Shown here in pieces: positions 39,691 through 46,572 of a stretch of 64,000 bases of DNA. The position numbers and the translations under genes were made by a program. Numbering within the stretch: position 1 is the first letter of the stretch; each line of letters starts with the position of its first letter. Location of the stretch: NCBI RefSeq assembly GCF_001513975.1, contig NZ_KQ947994.1, positions 124,001 to 188,000 of the forward strand, in the 5' to 3' direction. The notes under the pieces are model-generated. The model saw only the letters and a list, made by a program, of their open reading frames with translations. It had not been told where the DNA came from and ran no database searches. This DNA is from Streptomyces curacoi (GTDB taxonomy: Bacteria > Actinomycetota > Actinomycetes > Streptomycetales > Streptomycetaceae).

Positions 39691-40734
39691 ATGCGGGCTG
39701 TGGTGTTCGAGCGGTACGGGGAAGCGGCCGAGGTGCGTGAGGTGCCCGACCCGCACCCCACCCCTGACGGAGTGACGGTGCGCGTCGAGGCGACGGGGCT
39801 GTGCCGCAGCGACTGGCACGGCTGGCAGGGCCACGACCCGGACATCGCGCTGCCGCATGTACCGGGCCATGAACTCGCCGGTGTCGTCGAGGCCGTGGGC
39901 GACCGGGTGACCGGCTGGCGTCCCGGGGACCGGGTCACCGTTCCGTTCGTGTGCGCCTGCGGCAGCTGCGGGGCGTGCGCGGCGGGCGACCAGCAGGTGT
40001 GCGAACGCCAGACCCAGCCCGGCTTCACCCACTGGGGCTCCTTCGCCCAGTACGTGGCGCTGGACCACGCCGACGTCAATCTCGTCGCCGTACCCGAGGA
40101 GATGTCCTTCGCGACGGCGGCCTCGCTCGGCTGCCGGTTCGCCACGGCGTTCCGGGCGGTGGTGCAGCAGGGCAGGGTGGCCGCGGGGGAGTGGGTCGCG
40201 GTGCACGGCTGCGGCGGGGTGGGTCTGTCGGCGGTGATGATCGCGGCGGCGTCGGGCGCGCGGGTCGTCGCGGTGGACGTCTCACCGCAGGCCCTGGGGC
40301 TGGCGCGGAAGTTCGGGGCGGCGGAGTGCGTGGACGCGTCGAGCACACCGGACACCGCGGCGGCGATCCACCAGCTGACCGGCGGCGGCGCCCACCTCTC
40401 CCTGGACGCCCTGGGTTCCCCCGCCACCTGCGCCGCCTCCGTCGACAGCCTGCGCCGCCGCGGCCGGCACATCCAGGTCGGCCTGCTGCCCTCTGCCTCC
40501 GGCACCACCCCGGTCCCCATGGCCCGCGCGATCGCCCTGGAGCTCGAACTCCTCGGCAGCCACGGCATGGCGGCGCACACCTACCCGCCGATGCTGGAGC
40601 TGGTACGGGCGGGTGTGCTGCGGCCGGATCTGCTGGTGACGTCGACGATCGGGCTGGACGCGGTGCCGGCCGCGCTGGAGGCGATGGGGACGGCGCCGGG
40701 GGCGGGGGTGACGGTCATCGAGCCGTGGAGGTGA
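39691..40734 (+). CDS. Zinc-dependent alcohol dehydrogenase family protein
   Basis: A 347-residue medium-chain dehydrogenase. Catalytic zinc ligands are in GLCRSDWHGWQG and PGHELAG; four cysteines CACGSCGACAAGDQQVC form the structural zinc site; the nucleotide-binding loop is VAVHGCGGVGLSAVMIAAASGARVVAVD. It oxidises an alcohol with NAD(P). Substrate unknown. GGAGACGGGG precedes the ATG. Its 3' end overlaps the convergent GNAT gene by 20 bases. Confidence 0.92.
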   Translation: MRAVVFERYGEAAEVREVPDPHPTPDGVTVRVEATGLCRSDWHGWQGHDPDIALPHVPGHELAGVVEAVGDRVTGWRPGDRVTVPFVCACGSCGACAAGDQQVCERQTQPGFTHWGSFAQYVALDHADVNLVAVPEEMSFATAASLGCRFATAFRAVVQQGRVAAGEWVAVHGCGGVGLSAVMIAAASGARVVAVDVSPQALGLARKFGAAECVDASSTPDTAAAIHQLTGGGAHLSLDALGSPATCAASVDSLRRRGRHIQVGLLPSASGTTPVPMARAIALELELLGSHGMAAHTYPPMLELVRAGVLRPDLLVTSTIGLDAVPAALEAMGTAPGAGVTVIEPWR

Positions 40735-41308
40735 GAGTGGTGGGGTCGGGGCGGCCGTGATGGATTGCCCACTCGCGGTCGAGGATAGCCATGATCACCT
40801 CGTCCAGCCACTCACCGTCCCTCGACTGGGCCTCCCTGCGGATCCCTTCTGTCACGAACCCGACCTTCTCGTACACGCGCAGGGCCCGGTGGTTGTGGCG
40901 GTAGGCCTCCAACTGGATCCGGTGCAGTCCGAGTTGCTCGAAGCCGTAGCCGACGATGAGCCGGGTGGCCTCGGTGCCTATACCGCGGTCACGGCCGCGC
41001 GGGCCGATCAGCGTGCGGAAGGTGCAGCTGCGGGCATGCCGCTCCCACTCGTACAGGACGACCTCGCCGACCAGTTCACCGGTGACCCGGTCGGTGACGG
41101 CGAGGTCGAGGCGGTCGGGCCGGTCGGACAGCGAGGCGTACCAGGAACGCACCCGCTCCAGGGTGAGTTCGTTGTCCGGGGCGTAGGTGAAGCGCTCGAC
41201 CTCGGGGTCCTCGATGATCTCCCACATCAGGTCGGCGTCGGCCGCGGTGAACGGCCGGAGCACGGTCTTGTCGCCGGTGAGAGTGGGTTTGACGGAGAAG
41301 TCGCTCAT
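40715..41308 (-). CDS. GNAT acetyltransferase (RimJ/RimL-like)
   Basis: A 197-residue acetyltransferase: LTGDKTVLRPFTAADADLMWEIIEDPEVERFTYAP, LVGEVVLYEWERHARSCTFRTLIGPRGRDRGIGTEATRLIVGYGFEQLGLHRIQLEAYRHNHRALRVYEKVGFVTEGIRREAQSRDGEW. The acetyl-CoA loop is RGRDRGIGTEA. Such enzymes acetylate protein N termini, antibiotics or small amines. Start ATG 41308 (MSDFSVKPTLTG) is chosen by homology; its ribosome site is weak. The open frame continues far upstream, but that part is repeat DNA. Confidence 0.9.
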   Translation of the reverse strand: MSDFSVKPTLTGDKTVLRPFTAADADLMWEIIEDPEVERFTYAPDNELTLERVRSWYASLSDRPDRLDLAVTDRVTGELVGEVVLYEWERHARSCTFRTLIGPRGRDRGIGTEATRLIVGYGFEQLGLHRIQLEAYRHNHRALRVYEKVGFVTEGIRREAQSRDGEWLDEVIMAILDREWAIHHGRPDPTTLTSTAR

Positions 41309-41361
41309 GGAGCGACTGTGCCCCACACGACCGGCGGGGCACAGGTGGTTTTCCCGGGAGG

Positions 41362-41562
41362 TCACTCCGGCCTGCGCCCCCGATTCCCCGGACGGGACGC
41401 CACCCAGGCCCGGACGGTGTCGGGATACCAGAAGGGCTTGCCGCCCTCCACCTGGTCGGGCGGGGGCAGCAGCCCGTGCTTGCGGTACGACCGCACGGTG
41501 TCCGGCTGCACCTTGATGTGCGCCGCGATCTCCTTGTACGACCAGAGCTCTCGGTCGGTCAT
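41362..41562 (-). CDS. Small helix-turn-helix (MerR/excisionase-like) DNA-binding protein
   Basis: A 66-residue winged-helix protein: MTDRELWSYKEIAAHIKVQPDTVRSYRKHGLLPPPDQVEGGKPFWYPDTVRAWVASRPG. This is the HTH_17/MerR-like fold used by excisionases and small regulators, with a wing built from GGKPFWYPDTVRAW. ATG 41562 has GGGAGG eight bases upstream, while an in-frame GTG at 41571 would put that site too close. No integrase is nearby, so a chromosomal regulator is more likely than a phage excisionase. Confidence 0.85.
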   Translation of the reverse strand: MTDRELWSYKEIAAHIKVQPDTVRSYRKHGLLPPPDQVEGGKPFWYPDTVRAWVASRPGNRGRRPE

Positions 41563-41811
41563 CAGTTGCACCTCCCTGCGCGCGCCGCGGTGGCGACCGG
41601 GAGCGGTCGTCGGGGGTACCGCGCGCTGCGCTGGCGATCACACAGCCTGTGCTCCGTGAACGACGCAGAGTGAGCAGGGGGCAGGGCCTGTGCGCCGGGT
41701 GTGACGCAGGAGCGGCGTACATGCGACATGTGTGACAGGAAAGGTGACTTTGTGACACAGGTGCGGCAAAGACGCACGCGGTCACAAGGGCGCGGCGCGT
41801 TGACCATCGTG

Positions 41812-41930
41812 CGCCGACCATCACCGCCGAGCGCCGAGCGCCGAGTGCCGAGTGCCGACCATCACCGCCGAGCGCCGAGTGCCGAGTGCCGAGTGCCGAG
41901 TGCCGAGCGCCGAGCGCCGAGTACTGAGCG
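41812..41930. repeat. 8-bp tandem repeat tract with 44-bp higher-order copy
   Basis: The word GCCGAGTG/GCCGAGCG is repeated about 12 times. A longer block starting GCGCCGACCATCACCGCCGA (41811) recurs 44 bases later as GTGCCGACCATCACCGCCGA. Farther right (41940-42150) the sequence decays into looser GCCGACCG and CACCGCCACCAGCCG repeats. The whole 41563-42236 gap has no gene I can support; TGTGAC words at 41699-41760 may belong to the promoter of the small HTH gene. Confidence 0.85.
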
Positions 41931-42236
41931 CTGGCCGGCTGGGCCGGACGCCGGCTGTTGGCCGCACCGGTCCGACGCCGACCGTTGGCCACACCGGCCG
42001 CACGCCGACCGCAGACCAACCGTACGCCGACCGCTGGCCAGTCCTGCCGCTGCCCACACCAGCCACCCGCCGACCGCCACCAGCCGGGAGCCCCACCGCA
42101 ATCAGCCGGGATCCCCACCGCCACCAGCCGAAGGCCCAAGTCGTCGGCAGACGGTGGGCCGGACCCGCTGCGCCGGGCCCGGCCCACCAGTTCCCCCGCC
42201 TGCCGCGGCTCAGTTGCCGCGGGCCACAGACTGCAT

Positions 42237-43172
42237 TCAGCCAAGCTCGCGGGTCTTGGAGAAAAGCGCACTGCGGTCGGAGGCGAGGACGAGACTCGTC
42301 GCCTCACCCGCCAGCCGGTCCGACGCCGGCGTCCCGACCGGTGCCCGTCGCGCCGCCGTGAACTCCCGCGGAGTAAACCCCGTCATCGCCTTGAACTCGC
42401 CGCTCAGATGCGCCTGGTCGTAGAACCCGCACGCCGCCGCCGTCTCGGCCTGCCCCCGCCCCGCCGCGAGCAGCCTGCGCGCCCGTTGCAGCCGCAGTAC
42501 GCGGGCCGCCGCCTTCGGCCCCAGCCCGATCTGCTCCCGGAAACGGTTCTCCAGGTGCCGTACGCTCCACCCCACCTCGTCGGCGAGCCGCCGTACCGGC
42601 ATGGCGCCTCCCGTGCGCACCAGCTCCGCCCAGGCCCGCACCACCCGGGCCGAACACGGCGTACCGGCGTCCGACCACCGCGCGAACACGTCGTCGAGCA
42701 GCCCGAACCGGTCCGCCCAGGTCGGTAACGCGGCCAGGGCGGCGGCGAGTTCACCGATGCGGGTGTGGAGGGAGTGCGGCAGGTCGTCGGGGTCGACGGT
42801 GCGATTGGCGAGTTCGTGCTGCGGCGTCCCGAACAGCGTGAACGCCGCCCAGGGCATCAACAGCACCTCGATCCCGGCCAGTCGACCACTGTGCTCCCCG
42901 ACGGCGGGGGTGGTCGTGGGCCCGCAGTAGACGGAGACGAGGGTGTCGGTCGGCCGACCCGCACGCGAGATCCGTATGGGCTGATCGAACCCCAGCAGCA
43001 GCGTCGCCGCCCCGATCGGCGCCTCCAGCCGCCGCCGCGGCCGATCCAGCGCAAGCCGCATCCCGCGGTAACTGATCACGCCGGGCCGGAGCCGCGGATG
43101 GGGAAGGGCGAGGGCGGTCTCCCAGGAGCCGCTGGGCCCTTGCCCCGACCGAACACGCACGGCACTTGTCAT
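42237..43172 (-). CDS. AraC family transcriptional regulator
   Basis: A 311-residue regulator. The N-terminal half is a ligand-type domain (RLALDRPRRRLEAPIGAATLLLGFDQPIRIS, VSVYCGPTTTPAVGEHSGRLAGIEVLLMPWAAFTLFG). The C-terminal AraC DNA-binding domain reads PVRRLADEVGWSVRHLENRFREQIGLGPKAAARVLRLQRARRLLAAGRGQAETAAACGFYDQAHLSGEFKAMTGFTPREF, with two helix-turn-helix units. The start ATG 43172 gives MTSAVRVRSG. Target genes unknown; it is separated from the inositol cluster by a dispersed repeat. Confidence 0.9.
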   Translation of the reverse strand: MTSAVRVRSGQGPSGSWETALALPHPRLRPGVISYRGMRLALDRPRRRLEAPIGAATLLLGFDQPIRISRAGRPTDTLVSVYCGPTTTPAVGEHSGRLAGIEVLLMPWAAFTLFGTPQHELANRTVDPDDLPHSLHTRIGELAAALAALPTWADRFGLLDDVFARWSDAGTPCSARVVRAWAELVRTGGAMPVRRLADEVGWSVRHLENRFREQIGLGPKAAARVLRLQRARRLLAAGRGQAETAAACGFYDQAHLSGEFKAMTGFTPREFTAARRAPVGTPASDRLAGEATSLVLASDRSALFSKTRELG

Positions 43173-43190
43173 CCACCCATGGTGCAACGC

Positions 43191-43245
43191 CCCCCAAGGG
43201 GCGCGGGGAACTGCGTGCCAAGCCACACACGACCCGCACCCGCGG
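43191..43245. repeat. Dispersed Streptomyces repeat (copy 2)
   Basis: Contains AAGGGGCGCGGGGAACTGCG (43196-43215), identical over 20 bases to the minus strand of the element after citA, followed by the related but diverged CACACACGACCCGCACCCGC. It lies between the AraC gene and the IolE-like gene. Confidence 0.7.
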
Positions 43246-43278
43246 AACAGGAGAACCCGGCAGACGAGTAGGCGCCCG

Positions 43279-44196
43279 TCACGCCCCGCAGCTTCGCAGA
43301 AACGCCCGCGTCCGCCGCGCAATCGGCAGCGGAGCGTCCGGTGCGCAGGGATACATGTCCTGCTCGACAATCGCGAACAGCTCCACATCCAGCTTCCCCG
43401 CGGCCTCCAGCACCGGCCCCAGCGCAGGCACGCCGCCCGGCGGCTCGCACATCACTCCCTGCGCCACGGCCGGCCCGAACGGCGTCCCCTTGGCCCGCAC
43501 GTCGGCCAAGATCTCGGGATCGACCTGCTTCAGATGCAGGTACCCGATGCGCTCGCCGTACGTCTCGATCAGCTTGACGCTGTCCCCGCCGCAGTACGCG
43601 TAGTGCCCGGTGTCCAGGCACAGCGACACCAGGTCGGAGTCCGTGCCGTCGAGGAACCGGACGACGTTCTCCTCGCTGTCGATGTGCGTGTCGGCATGCG
43701 GGTGGACGACGATCCGGAGCCCGTACTCCTCCCGCACCCGGCTGCCCAGCCGCTCGGTGAGCGAGGTCAGATTCCGCCACTGCTCCGGCGTCAGGGTGTC
43801 CGGCTCCAGCACCTCGCCGGTCTTGTCGTCCCGCCAGAAGGACGGGATGACGACCAGGTGCTTCGCCCCCATCGCCTGCGCGAGCACCGCGTTGTCCGCG
43901 ACGTGCGCCCACGTCTTCTCCCACACCGCCTCGCCATGGTGCAGCCCGGTGAAGACCGTGCCCGCGGACACCTTCAGGCCACGCCGCGAGGTCTCCTCGG
44001 TGAGGACGGCGGGATCGGTCGGCAGATACCCGTACGGCCCCAGCTCGATCCACTCGTAACCGGACTCGGCGACCTCGTCGAGGAAGCGCTGCCAGGGGAC
44101 CTGCTGAGGATCGTCGGGGAACCACACACCCCACGAGTCGGGAGCCGACCCGATGCGGATGCGGGACAGTGAGGACTGAGGTGACAACGACGCCAT
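43279..44196 (-). CDS. IolE/IolI-like sugar phosphate isomerase/epimerase (inositol cluster)
   Basis: A 305-residue xylose isomerase-like barrel: IRIGSAPDSWGVWFPDDPQQVPWQRFLDEVAESGYEWIELGPYGYLPTD, HLVVIPSFWRDD, LRIVVHPHADTHIDSEENVVRFLDGTDSDLVSLCLDTGHYAYCGGDSVKLIETYGERIGYLHLKQVDPEIL, AIVEQDMYPC. Glu, Asp, His and Glu in IELG, CLDTGH and VEQD fit metal ligands. IolE dehydrates 2-keto-myo-inositol and IolI/IolH isomerise inososes; this gene, divergent from iolC, probably fills one of these roles. The start at 44196 gives MASLSPQSS. Confidence 0.82.
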   Translation of the reverse strand: MASLSPQSSLSRIRIGSAPDSWGVWFPDDPQQVPWQRFLDEVAESGYEWIELGPYGYLPTDPAVLTEETSRRGLKVSAGTVFTGLHHGEAVWEKTWAHVADNAVLAQAMGAKHLVVIPSFWRDDKTGEVLEPDTLTPEQWRNLTSLTERLGSRVREEYGLRIVVHPHADTHIDSEENVVRFLDGTDSDLVSLCLDTGHYAYCGGDSVKLIETYGERIGYLHLKQVDPEILADVRAKGTPFGPAVAQGVMCEPPGGVPALGPVLEAAGKLDVELFAIVEQDMYPCAPDAPLPIARRTRAFLRSCGA

Positions 44197-44228
44197 GGCG
44201 GTCAGCTTCAGCGCGCACGGCAAGCGCT

Positions 44229-44291
44229 GTCAAGGTCTGGTCCGAATGTCTGGACAAAACATTGACAGGGCCGCGTGCGGCGGACTACAAA
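44229..44291. promoter_or_regulatory. Divergent inositol promoter region with candidate repressor sites
   Basis: Rightward promoter: TTGACA (44262-44267), 18-base gap, TACAAA (44286-44291), ahead of iolC. Leftward -35: TTGACA read on the minus strand at 44234-44229. Between them TGTCTGGACA (44247-44256) and GGTCTGGTCC (44234-44243) share GTCTGG, 13 bases apart, and resemble GntR/HutC-type half-palindromes. They may be operators for an inositol repressor encoded elsewhere. Confidence 0.55.
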
Positions 44292-44320
44292 GCCGGGAGA
44301 GCCGATACGAAGGGAACGCG

Positions 44321-45271
44321 ATGGCGCACGACCTGATCACCATGGGGCGGATCGGAGTGGACCTCTACCCGCTGCAGACCGGCGTCCCGCTGCCGCAGGT
44401 CACGTCCTTCGGCAAGTTCCTCGGCGGCTCGGCGACGAACGTCGCGGTCGCCGCGGCCCGGCTGGGACGGCGCACCGCGGTGATCACCCGCACCGGCGAC
44501 GACCCCTTCGGCGCCTACCTCCACGAGGCCCTCCAGGGCTTCGGCGTCGACGACCGCTGGGTCACCCCTGTCCCGGGCCTGCCCACCCCGGTCACCTTCT
44601 GCGAGGTCTTCCCGCCGGACGATTTCCCGCTGTACTTCTACCGGCAGCCCAAGGCCCCCGACCTGGAGATCGACGCCCACGAGCTCGACCTCGACGCCAT
44701 CCGCGACGCCCGTATCTTCTGGATCACCGGCACCGGTCTGAGCGAGGAGCCGAGCCGTACGGCGACGCTCGCGGCCCTCGCCCATCGCGCGAAGGCCGGC
44801 ACGACGGTCTTCGACCTCGACTGGCGCCCCATGTTCTGGAAGGACCCGGCCGCGGCCCGCCCCTTCTACGCCGAGGCCCTCAAGCACGCCACCGTCGCCG
44901 TCGGCAACCTCGACGAGGTGGAGGTCGCGACCGGCGTCCGCGACCCGCACGAAGCCGCCCGCGCGCTCCTGGACGCCGGTGTCGAGATCGCGGTCGTCAA
45001 GCAGGGCCCGAAGGGCGTCCTCGCCGTCAACAGCAAGGGCGACCAGGCCGAGGTCCCGCCCCTCCCGGTGAACGTCCTCAACGGCCTCGGCGCCGGTGAC
45101 GCCTTCGGCGGCTCCCTCTGCCACGGCCTGCTCGCCGGCTGGGACCTGGAGAAGATCATGCGGCACGCCAACGCCGCCGGCGCCATCGTCGCCTCCCGCC
45201 TGGAGTGCTCCTCCGCCATGCCGACGCCGGACGAGATCGACGCCGCGATCGCCGCGGGGGCCGTCAAGTGA
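44321..45271 (+). CDS. iolC: 5-dehydro-2-deoxygluconokinase IolC
   Basis: A 316-residue PfkB-family kinase: DLITMGRIGVDLYPLQTGVPLPQVTSFGKFLGGSATNVAVAAARLGRRTAVITRTGDDPFG and VNVLNGLGAGDAFGGSLCHGLLAGWDLEKIMRHANAAGAIVASRLECSSAMPTPDEI. The DLYP..Q, GGSATNVAV and LGAGDAFGG pattern is that of IolC, which phosphorylates 2-deoxy-5-keto-D-gluconate. ATG 44321 has AAGGGAA upstream; the frame is open farther upstream through the promoter. Stop overlaps the next start (GTGA). Confidence 0.93.
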   Translation: MAHDLITMGRIGVDLYPLQTGVPLPQVTSFGKFLGGSATNVAVAAARLGRRTAVITRTGDDPFGAYLHEALQGFGVDDRWVTPVPGLPTPVTFCEVFPPDDFPLYFYRQPKAPDLEIDAHELDLDAIRDARIFWITGTGLSEEPSRTATLAALAHRAKAGTTVFDLDWRPMFWKDPAAARPFYAEALKHATVAVGNLDEVEVATGVRDPHEAARALLDAGVEIAVVKQGPKGVLAVNSKGDQAEVPPLPVNVLNGLGAGDAFGGSLCHGLLAGWDLEKIMRHANAAGAIVASRLECSSAMPTPDEIDAAIAAGAVK

Positions 45272-46149
45272 CCGTCGACATCGCGGAACTCGTCCGCCTG
45301 CGCACCCTGCGCCCCGAGGCGATCGCGGAGGCCGCCGCCCGGCGCGAGCGCCGGCCCCTCCTCGGCGACTCCGGCCGGCTGATGATCGTCGCCGCCGACC
45401 ACCCGGCCCGCGGCGCGCTCGGCGTCGGCGACCGCAAGATGGCCATGGCCAACCGCGCCGACCTCCTCGAACGCCTCTGCCTGGCGCTGTCCCGCCCCGG
45501 CGTCGACGGCGTCCTCGCCACCGCCGACATCCTCGACGACCTGCTCCTCCTCGGGGCTCTCGACGGCAAGGTCGTCATGGGCTCGATGAACCGCGGCGGC
45601 CTCCAGGGCGCCGGCTTCGAACTCGACGACCGCTTCACCGGCCACCGCCCCGAGGACATCCAGCGCCTCGGCTTCGACGCCGGCAAGCTGCTCCTTCGTA
45701 TCGACTACGACGACCCGGGCTCCCTCACCACCATGGAGTCCACCGCCCGCGCCATCGACGAGATGGCGGCGCGGCAACTCCCCGTCTTCGTCGAGCCGTT
45801 CCTCAGCCACCGCACCCCCGAGGGCAAGGTCGGCAACGACCTGTCCGCCGAGGCCGTCACCAAGTCCATCGCCATCGCCTCCGGTCTGGGCGGTACGTCG
45901 GCCTACACCTGGCTGAAGGTGCCGGTCACCGACAACCCCGACGACATGGCCGAGGTCATGGCGACCTCCACGCTGCCCGCCGTGCTGCTCGGCGGCGAGG
46001 TCGGGGACGACCAGGACGGGGCGTACGAGAAGTGGCGGGGCGCGCTCCAGCTGCCCACCGTGCGGGGCCTGGTGGTGGGCCGCTCGTTGCTCTATCCGGC
46101 GGACGGGGACGTGGCCGCCGCTGTCGACACCGCCGTAGGACTGCTGTGA
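45268..46149 (+). CDS. Cgl0159-like (beta/alpha)8 aldolase of the inositol cluster
   Basis: A 293-residue DeoC-fold protein: RLMIVAADHPARGALGVGDRKMAMANRADLLERLCLALSRPGVDGVLATADILDDLLLLGALDGKVVMGSMNRGGLQGAGFELDDRFTGHRPEDIQ, LRIDYDDPGS, PVFVEPFLSHRTPEGKVGNDLSAEAVTKSIAIASGLGGTSAYTWLKVPVT. It resembles Cgl0159 of Corynebacterium glutamicum, which sits at the same place after iolC. It probably cleaves the IolC product (the IolJ step: 2-deoxy-5-keto-gluconate 6-phosphate to DHAP and malonate semialdehyde). Lysine in WLKVP is the likely Schiff-base residue. Confidence 0.88.
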   Translation: MTVDIAELVRLRTLRPEAIAEAAARRERRPLLGDSGRLMIVAADHPARGALGVGDRKMAMANRADLLERLCLALSRPGVDGVLATADILDDLLLLGALDGKVVMGSMNRGGLQGAGFELDDRFTGHRPEDIQRLGFDAGKLLLRIDYDDPGSLTTMESTARAIDEMAARQLPVFVEPFLSHRTPEGKVGNDLSAEAVTKSIAIASGLGGTSAYTWLKVPVTDNPDDMAEVMATSTLPAVLLGGEVGDDQDGAYEKWRGALQLPTVRGLVVGRSLLYPADGDVAAAVDTAVGLL

Positions 46150-46156
46150 GGGCCGT

Positions 46157-46572
46157 ATGACCAGCAACGGACGCACAGTTCACGTCCAGCACGACAACGG
46201 GAACGAAGAGTTCCAACTCCTGGGCCGGGAAAACGTATTCAGTGGAGTCACCGACTTCGCGTACGTTCCCCGGGACGCCCGGGCTCAGATCGCCTCCGGC
46301 GCGGGTGGCCGCTTTGCTTTGGCAGGAGCGAAGTGCGAGCGAAGACTCCCCGCCCGCTACGGCCCCGCGCCGGAGGTCCCCGTCGAACAGCGTGGCAGCG
46401 GCACCCGCACACGCCCCCACGCTCGAACAAACTCGCGCGGGGGTACCCCCGTCGTCCGCCCGGCGAGGAATCCCAGCCGGCGGAGATCCCCCTGAACGTG
46501 ATGCCCGGCCCGGGGGAGACTCGGGAGTGGCGGATCTGTTTCCAGCCGGACCGTACGGAGGGTTACCGATGA
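46157..46572 (+). pseudogene. iolB: Remnant of iolB (5-deoxy-glucuronate isomerase)
   Basis: Only pieces remain. From ATG 46157 the frame gives a few N-terminal residues. About 60 residues of the family N terminus are then missing before EEFQLLGRENVFSGVTDFAYVPRDAR, GGRFALAGAKCERRLPARYGP and PVEQRGSGT. The metal-binding centre (the histidine/glutamate block after this point) is absent. In another frame the end of IolB appears as PGEESQPAEI directly joined to PLNVMPGPGETREWRICFQPD, with a stop at 46572 that overlaps the iolD start (ATGA), as in intact operons. The remnant covers about 415 bases, whereas an intact gene is about 820-900. At least three deletions and a frameshift rule out function. 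Confidence 0.9.

Noticed and set aside
41362..41562. Phage excisionase marking an integrated element
   Set aside because: No integrase, attachment-site repeat or tRNA is nearby, and base composition matches the chromosome.
41812..41930. Repeat-containing protein over the 8-bp tract
   Set aside because: Open frames here exist only because the repeat lacks stops. An 8-base unit does not keep one peptide repeat, and there is no start with a ribosome site.
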